A stretch of DNA of 64,000 nt from Ceratopteris richardii. Lineage: Eukaryota; Streptophyta; Polypodiopsida; Polypodiales; Pteridaceae. Below, piece by piece: positions 46,701-58,521 of this stretch. The position numbers and the translations under genes are program-made. The notes beneath the pieces were generated by a model. It searched no databases, had not been told where the DNA came from, and worked only from the letters and a program-made list of their open reading frames with translations. The stretch spans positions 94,882,937 through 94,946,936 of the forward strand of contig CM035427.1 in assembly GCA_020310875.1 (NCBI GenBank), in the 5' to 3' direction. Numbering within the stretch: position 1 is the first letter of the stretch; every line of letters begins with the position of its first letter.

Positions 46701-47540
46701 ATAAAAGACCAAGTACCATTCTTCATTATAGAATCATATTCAGATTGCATAGCAGCCATCCAATTTTTTGAATTTTGTGCTTCATCAAATGAAACAGGCT
46801 CATTCTCATCACAGAGACTAGATGCAGCCATAGCATAGCAATCTGATGCAAAAGAGGCACTATGAGAGCATGATCTAGTACGATATGCCAGAGGTGCATC
46901 TAATTTGTTGTCACGCAAAGTCTGCACCAACCATTTTGGCATAGTTTTTACCTCCTCAATATTAGCTCTCTCATCAAGTGCATCATGTAAATTTGCATAA
47001 GAAATAGGATGATCTACATCATCACATGAAACCTGCAAAGGCTGAGAAGTTGCCTCTAAGAACAACACTAGACTGTCCACCTGTAAAAAGAGGCAGCAAA
47101 GTATCATACATGTCTTTGGAGCTAATAGATGTCTCCTTAGTACATGAAAGCAATGGTTGAATAGCATCTTCCACAAAAACAACATCATGGCTAACCAGAA
47201 TGCGTTTAGTCTGTGGATGATACAGACGATAGCCTTTACTTTCAGAATTGTACCCAACAAAAGTACATTTTATTGCTTTATCATCCAATTTTTTGCGATG
47301 TTTTTCAAGCACTAATGCATATGCCAAACAACCAGAAACACGCAGATGAGCAACAGATGGCTTGCGATCATGCCAAGCCTCATATGGAGTGATAGACTGC
47401 AACGCTTTAGTGGGACACCTGTTAAGAACATATGCTGCACACATAACAACCTCAAGCCAAAAACTATGTGGTAAAGCTTGACTCTTGACCATACACCTCG
47501 CCATCTCCATGAGTGACCTGTTCTTTCGTTCAACAACTCC
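46697..47540 (-). pseudogene. Cop1-C integrase C-terminal region and linker
   Basis: From the right: MELLNERTGHSWRW in a shifted frame and MEMARCMVKSQALPHSFWLE in the main one, then AAYVLNRCPTKALQSITPYEAWHDRKP, LRVSGCLAYALV, CTFVGYNSESKGYRLYHPQT and the acidic linker to KNWMAAMQSEYDSIMKNGTW. One shift near 47060 separates the last part. Confidence 0.9.
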
Positions 47541-48506
47541 ATTTTACAGCACTGTACGCTAGTGTTTTATCCCACGTTCAGCCAGAAATGCATTAAAATT
47601 AGAAGACATATATTCCCCTCCTCGATCCAAATGGAGGGTGCCCATTTTACATGCTCACAGATTTTCGGCCAAAATCAAAAACTGTTTGAAGCACATGAAC
47701 GCTTTGGTCTTTGCCTTCAATGGATATACCCATGCATGCCTGGAAAAATCATGGATGAAAGTCACGAAGCAAAGATAATTTCCAAAAGAGGGTGTATGCA
47801 TAGGACCACAAACATCACTATGTACAAGCTGCAATTTTTGAGTAGCCTGAATTGAACCATCTTTTGGAAAGGAAGAACGCTGCATTTTGCCCAAAATACA
47901 GCTCTCACAAACATGTTTTCTAGGTGCCTTAAGTTTGGGCAAAGAGGACACCATTTCGGATTTCTGCAGGTGTAGCAAACTAGCAAAATTCAGATGAACA
48001 AAGCGTGCATGCCAAAGCTTTGCATCTGACATAGCTTGAGAATCATGTACTGCACATGCCGAATCATTAACAGATCTTTCATAATCTATGAGCTTATACA
48101 ATCCATGACATAAAATGGCAGAAGCAATAATCACGTCACCATTTGACACATCATGAACTGTACATCTGTCATCAACAAATTTCACAAACAAGCCAATCTT
48201 CGCTAATGCAAAAATTGATAACAGGTTTTTCTTGATCCCTTGCACAAATAAAGCATCTGACAAAGTGAAAGAACTACCATCAGCAGTAGTCATAGTGATC
48301 TTACCAAATCCCATAACAGGATAAGAGGAGTTGTTGACATATGTAACAGGAATCCCTATAGGGGCAGGCTCGAGTGAAGTGAAGAAACTGCGTTGCAAGG
48401 TAATATGTTTGGTCGCCCCATTGTCAAAGTACCAAACATCTGAGTCTACTGCAGACATGTACTGCTCATGAGAAGATGGGTCAAAACTACAAACAGTAGT
48501 AAACAC
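47541..48506 (-). pseudogene. Cop1-C protease, pre-integrase zinc region and integrase core
   Basis: An open stretch of about 283 codons starts MFTTVCSFDPSS and carries VWYFDNGATKHIT (protease, D-N-G instead of D-S-G), DALFVQGIKKNLLS, AKLWHARFVHLNFASLL, HVCESCILGKMQRSSF, LQLVHSDVCGPMHTPSFG and FVTFIHDFSRHAWVYPL, where the usual Asp-Asp is His-Asp. It stops near 47655; the DQGGEY part follows after a stop in altered form. Confidence 0.9.
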
Positions 48507-49505
48507 TCATTCTTCTTCCTGCACAAGATTAGCGGACTCTGTTTTTGGTGTAGAGGCCTCTGCAACAACCATTCCAATCTCTTTCTTCTTTACGTCGTTA
48601 GCAACCAGTTTTGGTCAGTTCTTTATGATATGATCATTTCCTTTACAGTACTTGCAAAACAATTTTTGCTTTTCTGATTTCTTTTCATCTTTGTCTTCCC
48701 TCTTCGATCGTGCTGAATTAGCAGATTTCTGCTTACTAGTTGAAGAGCTCCATTTTCCTTTGCCCTTCTGACTAGCCAGGAAAGCTTGATCTGCAACACA
48801 CATAATGGACCTATTCTACCTGGACTAATCTTCCTGCAACAGAATAGAGACTAACTCCTTAAATGACAAGGCATTTGGATTGCCTTTCATCATCAACCGG
48901 AGAGTAGAAGCAAAACTCTGATATGAATCAGGAAGACCATTCAGAACGGTCTGCACAAGTGAGCTATCTGGTATAACCTCATCAACAGAAATCAATTGTT
49001 CCTTCAAGTCTTTGATCTTTGTTAGAAAATTGTCCATAGAATCACCTTCATTCATGTGCTGACTCTCCAACTGTTTTTGGAGGTAAGCAACATGAGCTTC
49101 ATTCCTAGCTTGGTACAACGTGGTAAGTGTATCGCAAGCATCCTTAGCTATTCTGCAAGAGCGAATGTGAGGAATAATGGCATGTTTGATAGACAAAGCT
49201 ATCAATGCATGTGCCTAGGCATCTGTGCTATCCCAACGAATTTGCTTTGCAGTAGGTGCAGCAGAAACCGCAGCACGAACAAGAATATGTAGAATATCAT
49301 CATCTTCGACACCTTCTACATCAGATTCAGTACTTGTAGTTGTAACAATTGTAGGTATGATAGGACATTTTTCAGCACCCTACACAATGTTCCACAGTCT
49401 TTTGCAACCAATACATGTCGCATCATATGCCCACAATGGGTAGTTGGTACCATCCAACTTATCCTCAACAACCAACATATGAAATACATCACTTCTTTTA
49501 GCCGT
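48507..49505 (-). pseudogene. Cop1-C gag
   Basis: Equivalent of MAESGDVFRLL in Cop1-A, but the ATG is ACG (plus strand CGT, 49503-49505), so translation could not begin there. It reads DKLDGTNYPLWAY, ALIALSIKHAIIPHIRSC, MNEGDSMDNFLTKIKDLKEQ (Gln where Cop1-A and -B have TAG) and the zinc knuckle CKYCKGNDHIIKN followed by a stop in place of the last Cys. Confidence 0.9.
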
Positions 49506-49784
49506 GGCCGGTGACTAAAATACCATGATGCAAAAAATTGACTACATCTCAAAAAGTTGAACAAAACTACCCAGATGAATTCTGCTAAACCTGTAGCAGA
49601 CTTTGAGACGCTTATATTGGCGAACATAAACTGGTATATACCTTTGGCACAAAAAGATGAAATAACCTGCATAAGTGCTTCGATAGCGCGTTTGGAGGTC
49701 AAAACGATCTCAGATCGCGATTCTTGTGATTTTGAGACTACAACCGGAGAGGTTTCGACGATGCCCTAGATGAAGCGGCGACCT

Positions 49785-49796
49785 GCTCTTATACGA
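49785..49796 (-). other. Mutated primer-binding site of Cop1-C
   Basis: The minus strand reads TCGTATAAGAGC, two changes from TGGTATCAGAGC. Confidence 0.8.
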
Positions 49797-49798
49797 AT

Positions 49799-50029
49799 TG
49801 TTGGAGTTAGACGTCTGCGGAAGCACGCGAACAACATAAGGAAGAAAAAGAAGCTTGGAGCTCAACAGACAATACTGAATGTATTACCACTAGAATGTAC
49901 AAAGATAAGTAGCCCGTTAGGGCAATATGCGTATATACAAGCCGGGGGAAAAAAACCTCCTAAAGAGTGAAAAAAGTGCATCGGCAGTCCTAGTGTGTTC
50001 ACACACATCACTACCTAAATATATCAATA
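49799..50029 (-). repeat. 5' LTR of Cop1-C
   Basis: 231 bp, same ends as the 3' LTR, followed by GAATG at 50030-50034. Confidence 0.93.
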
Positions 50030-50034
50030 GAATG

Positions 50035-52564
50035 GGAGGAAAATGCATCTCTTTGTCTTCCCAAGATGATATTCAAATATTACACTACATTATCAGATTC
50101 ATATAAACCATTCATGGTTTCTCATAGTGATTTTTTATATTTTTTATTATGCATTGTAATCATTGCCATCTAGAGGAGACTTGGACTATATCATTAATCT
50201 TGTTCATGGTAGCACTCCTCTACATAAGGCACCGTACAAGCATGGACCATTACATAAAAAAGAGGTAGAAAGACAAGTGAAAGGTTAACTTTAATATGAC
50301 TTATAAGGCCTAGTTATTCTTTCTTTGGAGCTCTTGTTCTTTTAGTGGAAAAGAAGAATGGGACTTATAAATTATTGCACTTTGTATAAAGTAATGTTAA
50401 GAACGATATCCATTACCATATGTAGATCATTTTCTACATAAAATAAGCTATTGTGTTTAGTAAATTTAATGTTAAATTCGATTATTATCAAACTTGCATA
50501 AAAGAAAAAGTGACATACTTAATACTTCTTTCATGAATCAAATGGTTCATTATATATTAATTTTTGCATTAATGAATACATCTGCAAAATTCGCAAGAAT
50601 GATGAATATGATATTTCTTGATTATCAAGATTTTGTTCTTATTTTCTTCGATGATATATTATTTTATAGTAAAAATAAAATCGATCATTAAAAACATTTG
50701 GATACATGTTTTTATTTGGTACAAAAAATATATGGTATACAAACCCTAAAAAGAGTTTCTTCTTTTAGAAAGAAGTTAAATATTTATGATATATAGTTTC
50801 TAATCAAGAATTTCATGTTATTAATAAGAAAGTGAAAGTTATTCAAGATTATATTTTCCTAAGACTCTTAATGAATTGTGATATTTTCTTAGGTTAGCTT
50901 GATATTATTATAAATTTGTTAAGAGTTTTTCACATCTTAACTCTTTCATTAAATTTGTTATTGAAGAAAATGGCTAATGTTACATGGGAACAACAAACAT
51001 CATAAGTATTTTGAAACACTTAAACGTGTTCTTTCTATGCAACTATTTTATAATTACCCAATTACAAACAATCATTCTTTGTAGCTATAATTGATACTAG
51101 TGGCTCAAGCATAGATATAATTTTAATGCAAAATGGTAAATTCTATTGCATTTGAAAGTAGAAAACTTAATCCATTAGAAAATAATTATAGAATATGTGT
51201 TAAAGAACTTTTGGCCATTGTACATGAATTATATATTCAAAAAAATTATCTTATGGGTTTTAAAATTTTAGTAAAAATGGAACAATGAATATTAAAATAG
51301 TCACAAAATATTTTTTTCTGATTGATATATAAAATGATTTTTTATTCAAAAATTTCATTTTTTGCTTCAATATCAACCTAGAAAATTAATATATTCTTTG
51401 ATGTTCTTAGTTATTTTTCTCATAGATGATTCAATTTCAGAAATGTGAATAATATTGTTTCTATTCAAAATCATTTATTTAATGATATTTTTTCCACTTA
51501 TGCATTACACTTGTGTTTTTCACATGCATAGAATGATTTTATAATTCAATATAACATGATTTTCATGGTTGTGATTTCTATAGTGGGTTTTCCTATTTTA
51601 AAAGAAATTATGTATTACACAATCTTGCAAAGAATTTATTATGAAAGTTATTGTGGCTTTATATCGAAAAAATATCACACAATTTGTTTCATAATGCATT
51701 GTATATCAAAGATTAAAAGCCATCACGCCATGATAATAAAATTCTATCCATTTTATTATTGGTTTTCTAATAATATCTTCATATAATGAAATTATTTGAA
51801 TAATATTTGATAAATCTAAGAAATATGCATATTTCATTCCTCCTAAAAATTACAATATATGCATCTCATGTTGCTAAATTGTTTATCAAATTTATTTTTT
51901 TCACAATAGATTTCTTCTAAAGTTTAGTGAGATTGTGATATCCATTTTTGGTAATCACTTGATTTGCATTGTTTAGAAATCTGGGATCACAAATTTATTT
52001 AGTTCTACATTTCATCTTGAAAGTAATGATGGAAGTGAAGCAACAAATCAAAAAGAATTTCAACAAAAAGAGAATTTCAAAACAATTAAGTAAAAATAAT
52101 TTGGTAGCACCATGATCTTATGGTCTCTTTCAGGTAAGAAATACCATCAAATTGGAATATACATAGTTCAAGTCATACGATTCTTTCAAAATCATTTAAA
52201 AACTCTTCACATGACTCCTTTTATTTAACATCTACTATTTCTTGAAGAAGGTATTGAAATTTCATGATGTAACTATAACACATACATGAATTCATTATCC
52301 TAGATTTTAGTGAAACACAAAAATGAAGAATCTCAATGGGTACGAAAAACATCATTTGCACAAGATTATGATCACTTGATTATTGCATATTGTTCATAAA
52401 AATAGTACATTATATTTTTGCAAAATCCAATGTTTAAGTTTCATGCATATGTTTAGTTATCACATGGAACATGCTTTTAACCATTCAAAAATGTGGCCTA
52501 TGATTGGCTATCCATTTATAGATTTTCTTTTCAATGAAGGAAAATTTTGTTTCAATTGGATTCA
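50035..52564 (+). pseudogene. Gypsy reverse transcriptase, RNase H and integrase remnants
   Basis: Plus-strand readings in gypsy order. LPSRGDLDYIINLVHGSTPL (about 50167-50230) is the N-terminal RT motif. FARMMNMIFLDYQDFVLIFF, with DDILFYSKN (50600-50680), is the RT catalytic region. ELxYFLRLAxYYYKFVKSFSHL is the RT/RNase H joint near 50890-50940. KSKKYAYFIPPKN near 51815 and KQQIKKNFNKKR near 52040 match integrase. Stops and frameshifts are very frequent. Confidence 0.75.
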
Positions 52565-52772
52565 TGTTATCATTTATGGAATTATTGAAATTACTAGAAT
52601 CACTAGATTTTATTTCTCTATTGTTGGAATAGCGACTTTTTACATGTACAAACATGTGATATTGATTGTGTTATGCTTAGTAGATTGAGAAATTTGATTT
52701 GGTTTGTGATTTCAATAGGATGTCAAGGATCATGAAGGTGCAAAAGTTTCATAGTCATTCTGGTGTGTGTGT

Positions 52773-52831
<59 letters not shown>

Positions 52832-53157
52832 TTAATAAAAAGAAACCTTCTAATTGAAGGTTTAATTATTCATAAAGATATGATATTCTCAAAATATAAA
52901 ACACACATGTTTTTCTATAGATAGGTATATAAATTGGATTTTATGAAAAAATTAAGATAAAGTAGTGGGTTAGTATTTTGCCTTTGTATTTTATTTGTAA
53001 AAAATATACTTTTGAATTGGTAAAAATCTTATCTAACACATCCATTTGGAAAACGTCCGATTAAATGTATTGGGGAGATTGTACTACCTAGTACTATGTA
53101 AATATTTTTCCCTATCTCCATGTTTTCATACGGTTTCAGCACTTTATACACATGCAT
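52565..53157 (+). repeat. 3' LTR of the gypsy element, expanded by a microsatellite
   Basis: Starts TGTTATCATTTATGGAA and aligns patchily with 43874-44362, including GGGGAGATT near the end. A (TG)n(TA)n tract at 52763-52829 lengthens it. Its right end is set by the start of Cop1-D. Confidence 0.6.
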
Positions 53158-53386
53158 TGTTGGAGTTTGAGGTCTACGAAAGCACGCGAACAACACAAGG
53201 AAGAAGAAGCTTGGAGCACAACATACAATACTGAATGTATTACCAAGAGAATCTACAAAGATAAGTGATCCATTAGGGTTATAGGCATATATACAGGCTG
53301 AGGAAAAAAAAACCTCCTAAAGAGGGAAAAAAGTGCCCCAGTGGCCCTAGTGTGTTCACACACATCACTACCTAAATATATCAACA
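53158..53386 (-). repeat. 3' LTR of Cop1-D
   Basis: 229 bp; on the plus strand TGTTGGAGTTTGAGG to ATATATCAACA, complete with CA end. Confidence 0.92.
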
Positions 53387-53577
53387 AATCCCCCTTGGGA
53401 GTGATGCAGTGAACAAGGATCTAGCACTCTTGTGTAGGGAAGTGCCAAGCTATGTGGAATCAATCCATAAAAGGAAGTAAGCCCAAAGCTTCGCGGGAAG
53501 CTTCAAACTTCTCCCTAGGTAGAGCCTTTTGTGAAAAGGTCTGCAACATTCTCCTATGTGGGCACATATACCAAACT
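53387..53577 (-). pseudogene. Cop1-D RNase H tail
   Basis: Only the last 60 or so codons remain: a shifted equivalent of AYVPTQENVA and the C-terminal FTKALPREKFEA-like sequence. The left boundary of Cop4 abuts it at about 53577, giving a chimeric open frame. Confidence 0.85.
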
Positions 53578-54297
53578 TTGATAATGTCTTCATGTCCTTA
53601 AACTCTTCTCCTCCATACCTGCTCAACTTGTGACTGTCCTCCAAAGGTGTGGTTGAAGGCTTACAATTCTCCATATTAAACTTTATCAGAAGATTCTTCA
53701 AATGTCTTTCTTGTGTAACATATACTCCATGTTGAGAATACATAATCTTCATTCCTAGGAAATAAGACAAATTTCCCAAATCACTTATCTTGAATTCCTT
53801 TGCCATTTGCTTCTTGAGCTCCTTGATTCCTTGAGCATCTATACCTGTGACAATAATATCATCAACATAAATGCAAACATAAGTATATCCATCTTCATTT
53901 GCTTTCACTAGCAAACTACTATCTGCCTTTGAAGCTTGGTATCCAAGTTCATTTAAGAACTTGACAAGTCCATAATTCCATGCCCTTGGAGCTTGCTTCA
54001 AGCCATACAAAGCTCTCTTGAGCTTACAAATATAATCTAATCCATTTGACTTTTTGAAACCCATGTACACTTGATCTCCAATATATCCATTTAAAAATGC
54101 ATTCGTTACATCTGATTGAGATAACTTCCAACCTTACATGTAGCAATAGCAATTAGAGTTTTGATTGTAGACATCTTAGCCACTGGACTAAAGGTTTCAT
54201 CATAGTCCACTCCATGTGTTTGGGCATATCCTTTGACCACAAGTCTAGCCTTGGAGATGGAACATAAGCATATGCCGAACATACAAATATTTTGCAA
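53578..54297 (-). pseudogene. Cop4 reverse transcriptase
   Basis: From the right: [37 protein letters not shown], a break near 54106, then YICKLKRALYGLKQAPRAWN, VCIYVDDIIVTG (catalytic YVDD) and ISDLGNLSYFLGMKI. The frame runs on into the Cop1-D tail after KDMKTLS, a fusion produced by the deletion and not a natural protein. Confidence 0.92.
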
Positions 54298-55290
54298 TGA
54301 TCAAGAGTAGATTTCTTACCCCACCGTGCTTCATAAGGAGTCATTCCCTCCAAAGCTTTGCAAGGCAACCTATTCACAAGATAAGTTGCAGTATTCATTG
54401 CTTTTGTCCACATGTAATTAGGACACTTCTTCTCCTTCATCATTGATCTTGCAAACTCTAGAAGAGTTCTATTTCTTTTTGCTACAACTCCATTTTGTTG
54501 TGGGGAGTACCTGCAAGCCACTTCTCTTTTTATACTTGCATTCCACATATAATCATCAAATTCCCTAGAAAGATATTCTTCCTCCTCCATCTGATCTCAA
54601 TCTCTTAAGCTTTTGTCCTGTATTTCTTTATGCATAAGCATGGTAGTGTTTAAATGTCTCAAACACTTCAGATTTATCCTTGATTACATACAGAGTAATC
54701 CACTTGGTTGCATCATCAACAAACAACATATGATACCTTGATCCATTTATGCTATAGTCCTTTGAAGAACCCCACACATCTATATGAACCAATTCAAGCA
54801 TATTTGAATACATGTATCCTTGCTTGTTGTATGATTTCTTGTGAGCTACCTAGTTGACAAGCCTCACATTTGTATATCATATGTTGACCTTCAATATTTG
54901 GTAGAGCAAGCATTGCACCATTCTTTGTCATCTCTTTTATCCCTCTTTCATTGAAATGTCCTAACCTCTTATGCCATAGGTCCAATTCAGACATCTTTTG
55001 ACTTCCATAAGTGAATAATGCATGTCCCACATTACCTTGGACTTTGAGAGTGAATAACCTTCCTTCCTTTTTCCATGTAACAATGCTTTTATATCCTTGA
55101 CTTGGATCTTCAACATAAACACCATCATTTGTAAATCTGACTTTATATCCCTTCTCAACAATTTGTCCTACACTTATTAGATTTTTGGAATTGTTGGAAC
55201 ATAAAGTACCTTGCCTAGAAGTGTGCTTCCACTCTTTGTCTTCACTAATCCAATGCTTCGAACTTTTTGTTTGGTGTTGTCTCATGTTTG
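54298..55290 (-). pseudogene. Cop4 pre-integrase and integrase
   Basis: From the right: LISVGQIVEKGYKVRFTNDG, LWHKRLGHFNERGIKEMTKN, CEACQLGSSQE, LELVHIDVWGSSKDYSINGS, FVDDATKWITLYVIKDKSEV (catalytic Asp), a damaged DRGxEYxSREFDDYM part, YSPQQNGVVAKRNRTLLEFA, where Lys replaces the usual catalytic Glu of NGVAER, and TPYEARWGKKS. Stops or shifts near 54813, 54628 and 54590. Confidence 0.9.
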
Positions 55291-56433
55291 AATTGTATGT
55301 CCACTCACTCTAGCTTCCATATCAGTCATTAAGGAAATATTGCCACTCAGATGATTGCTACATCCTGAGTCAATATAAAACACCATTTGATCTTCATTAA
55401 TTGCTTCATGTGTTGCATTCAAGATGAGAGTCAAGTCTTCCTTCTGATCTGAAGCATAATTGTAATAATTGTTGTTGTAGGATTGAGTTTGGAAACTCCT
55501 TCCACCTCCTCTAGCAAATGAAGTCCTACCACCTCTTCCTCTTAAATTACCTCTTTGATTTCTGCCTCCTCTTCCTCTAGGACTGAAATTCTGATTATAA
55601 CTTCCACCATTTTGATTATTATACTAGCAATCATTTGCTCAATGATTTGTTCTTCCACAAATCCAACAAGCTTTAGCATTTTCTTTATTCTTACCTCCTC
55701 TACTTTTACCTATGAAATTCATCTTTCCTTTTGTGAAGTTCACTTGACTTGAAGATCCTTCTTCATCATTTGATTGCTTGCCTTTAGCATTCTTCTCCTT
55801 GTCTTTTGAATACATTACTTGACTTGAGCTTCTATCATTCTCTCCTTTAATGTCCTATTCAAATGTTAGCATATGTTCTAGCAATTGATTAAGATCAGGA
55901 GTGCAATGATCTGATGATAATTCTATAGACAATATAAAAGGCTTCCACTTTTCATCCTCTCTTAGACCTGTGAGTATTTGCCTTACCAACTTGTCTTCTT
56001 CAATATCTTCATCTATTGCTCCCAAATGTCCTTCAATGTCCTTCATCCTTGTAACATAATCGGAGATTGACTGAGAACCTTTCTTCTTGAAAGTTGTAAA
56101 CTTAGCCCATAGTGAAGCCTTCCTCAATTTGGTTGTGTTTTGAAAGTGTTCTTCTAAGGCATTCCATCCATCTGCTGCACTTTCTAATCCTCTAATGTGT
56201 GGTAGAAGATGATCATTTACAGCCATGTAAATGATGCTCCTAGCTTGGGCATCTTTCTTCATCCAATTCTCCAAATCTACAAGTTCTACTCTTGTTTGAA
56301 TGCTTGGATCCTTAAATTTTGGCTTTTCTTCTTCTCTTGTAATGAATATCATCAAATCTTTGCTCGTGAGGTGTGCCTCCATCCTCATAGACCATGTTGG
56401 ATAGTTCTCTCTATCTAGCTTGTCAATCTGCAA
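55291..56433 (-). pseudogene. Cop4 gag and protease
   Basis: The ATG at 56433 gives MQIDKLDRENYPTWSMRMEA, the copia gag start. Then RSIIYMAVNDHLLPHIRGLE, FTTFKKKGSQSISDYVTRMK and LVRQILTGLREDEKW are uninterrupted to about 55855. After a stop come a basic stretch, CWICGRTNHxANDC (zinc knuckle with a stop), an RGG-type Gly/Arg run near 55550 and YIDSGCSNHLSGN (protease active site) near 55360. Confidence 0.92.
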
Positions 56434-56656
56434 GCTTTCTCCAATCTCTTGACTTCTGTATCTGCAATTACTAAGATTTATGAAGATACAATGTACCTTT
56501 GAATGGAGCTTTAATCCTTCTTAATCCTTTGAACTTTGTACTTCTTCACGTTTTTCTTCAAGACCTTAACCTTTGCACCTTCAATTCATAAGATCTTTGA
56601 TGTTTGCAACAATCTGGGTTCTCCTTGCTTCTTTTTCACCTTGATTTGACCTCTTT

Positions 56657-56668
56657 GCTCTGATACCA
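56657..56668 (-). other. Primer-binding site of Cop4
   Basis: The minus strand reads TGGTATCAGAGC, perfect, 1 bp from the LTR. Confidence 0.93.
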
Positions 56669-56669
56669 C

Positions 56670-57659
56670 TGTTCGAGACCTTTAATTCTCCAAATGTTTG
56701 ATCTACCTTGATTTAAGAACTCCTCTATATCAAGAATAAACCAATCTTTACATTGACTTTCAAGTTCATCAAGAAATACTTCTCTGTGTGAAGTTTTCTT
56801 CAGCTTTAGCAATTCTGTTTCAGAAATAGACTTCAATCTCTGCACATAATTGATCATTAAAATGAAGCACACACATTAGTACTACCTTTACACAATCATA
56901 ATGATCATTAGTTCTTCAAAAGAACCATTAGATCTTTAATTTGATCACTTAGATCAAATATATGTCAGAAACTTCTTTTTAGAAATGGCGACTTTGACAT
57001 GGTCAACTTCATAAGCTGATTTCTCTCATAATATAGCCCATTTTGCTAAATGTTTTTAGCCAAATCTTCCTTATCTTCTAACTTAAATTTTGAATGCTCA
57101 AACATAAAAAAATGTTACACTAAGCACTGAGATCCAAGCAAATATTTGAGCAGCAAAATGCACAATTCTGAGAACTTCACTTGCAGACTTCTACATATGA
57201 ATGTTCCTACTTATCATACACACAACCTAAAGAGAATTAGATCATCAAACTTTGGTCATAGCTTGTATAGCTTCTGAATTAGATGTGTACAAAAGATTTC
57301 TTGATCCACGTGATCTGGATAAGAGAATTCTAGGATAGACTGATCGCTAATCTCACGAGAAAACTATCTACACATCTATCACTAAAGAGCTTGAATTCTA
57401 TTGACTCTATTATCATCTCTATTTTATTTCTTATGTATGTCACAACTACACACAAGTGTGTATATATACATATGAGTATGAACTCGTCATTACATCAAAG
57501 TATTTTTGAAGTATTTTCCAAACTCTAATGTACATAAGTATGTAGAACATCTCTTCCTAAATCTTTACTTGACTTCATGCTTTAAGCTTAACTCTTTTCT
57601 TCATTTTTTCACTCCTAATTTTCATGTAATCATCAACTGATGATTGTCTTACTCCAACA
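56670..57659 (-). repeat. 5' LTR of Cop4 (990 bp)
   Basis: The minus strand begins TGTTGGAGTAAGAC at 57659 and ends GGTCTCGAACA at 56670, with TG...CA ends. Cop1-D reverse transcriptase resumes immediately outside (57660), which fixes the outer border. Confidence 0.88.
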
Positions 57660-57903
57660 CATATGCTATGAACAGTAGTCATTCAACATGTACGTGCGAA
57701 GGTCTCATCAAAATCAATGCCTCTTTCATGCACATAACCCTTTGCAGAAATTGAGCCTTATACCTATCGACTGTTCCATCAGGCTTACGCTTCAGCTTGT
57801 ATACCCATTTAGTGCCAATGGCCTTCTTTCGAGGAGGCAAGTCACATAAAGACCAAGTACCATTTTTCATGATAGTATCATATTGTGATTGCATAACAAC
57901 CAT
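57660..57903 (-). pseudogene. Cop1-D reverse transcriptase, N-terminal part
   Basis: MQSQYDTIMKNGTWSLCDLP, GTKWVYKLKRKPDG and VDRYKAQFLQRV are present, then a shift into the ERGIDFDETFA equivalent, cut off at the Cop4 LTR. The first catalytic Asp (LDIKTAF) is already lost. Confidence 0.9.
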
Positions 57904-58518
57904 TCAATTTTCAGAATTTTGTGCTTCATCAAACAAAACAGGCTCATTCTCATCACAGAGACTAGATGCAGCCATATCATAGCAATCTGATGCAAAAGAG
58001 GTACTATGAGAGCCTAAACGAGTATGACATGACAGAGGCGCATCTAATTTGCTATCATCCAAAGGCTGCACTTGCCATTTTGGCATAGTTTCAACCTCCT
58101 CAATATCAGTTCTCTCATCAATAAGTGCATCATGTAAATCTGCATCAGAAATGGAATGATCTACATCATCACATGAAACCTGTAAAGGCTTATAAGTTGC
58201 CTCATTGGGACCAACACTAGATTGTCCACATGTAAAAAGAGGCAACAAAGTGTCATACGTGTCTTTGGAGCTAACTGATGTCTCCTTAGTACATGAAAGT
58301 AATGGCTGAATAACATCTTCCACAAAAACAACATCACGGCTAACCAAAATGTGTTTAGTCTGTGGACGATCGCCTTTGCTTTCAAAACTATACCCAACAT
58401 GTTTACCAGGTGCCTCAAGTTTGGGCAAAGAGAACACCATTTGAAATTTCAGCAAGCATAGCAAACTAGCAAAATTCAGATGACCAAAGCATGCATGCCA
58501 AAGCTTTGCATCTGACAT
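57904..58518 (-). pseudogene. Cop1-D linker with integrase core deleted in frame
   Basis: One open frame of about 204 codons joins LWHACFGHLNFASLLCLL and LEAPGKH directly to VGYSFESKGD and the acidic linker ending LFDEAQNSEN. In Cop1-A and -C the integrase zinc end, DDE core and C-terminal part lie between these. The junction has a TGTT microhomology. The deletion differs from that in Cop1-B. Confidence 0.9.
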
Positions 58519-58521
58519 AGC

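Larger units (their letters stand above)
44969..50029 (-). mobile_element. Cop1-C, full-length Ty1/copia element in the gypsy element
   Basis: 5061 bp with two 231-bp LTRs, PBS, gag, protease, integrase, reverse transcriptase, RNase H and polypurine tract, bounded by GAATG. It is the most complete Cop1 copy. LTRs differ at about 18 of 231 positions by hand count (about 92% identity). Scattered stops, frameshifts and a lost gag start codon make it inactive. Confidence 0.96.
43874..53157 (+). mobile_element. Old Ty3/gypsy retrotransposon, split by Cop1-C
   Basis: Both LTRs begin TGTTATCAT and share GGA[G/A]TTATTGAAATTA near the start, but are strongly diverged. Between them lie PBS, protease remnant, Cop1-C, reverse transcriptase, RNase H and integrase, in gypsy order (integrase after RNase H). 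It entered the pre-integrase spacer of the degenerate Cop3-like copia. It is very AT-rich and full of stops, so it is old. Confidence 0.8.
53578..57659 (-). mobile_element. Cop4, Ty1/copia element inserted in Cop1-D, 3' truncated
   Basis: From the right: a 990-bp 5' LTR, perfect PBS, leader, gag, zinc knuckle with RGG-rich stretch, protease, integrase, and RT to just past the YVDD region. RNase H, polypurine tract and 3' LTR are missing at the same point where Cop1-D sequence is missing, so one deletion probably removed both. Confidence 0.9.
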
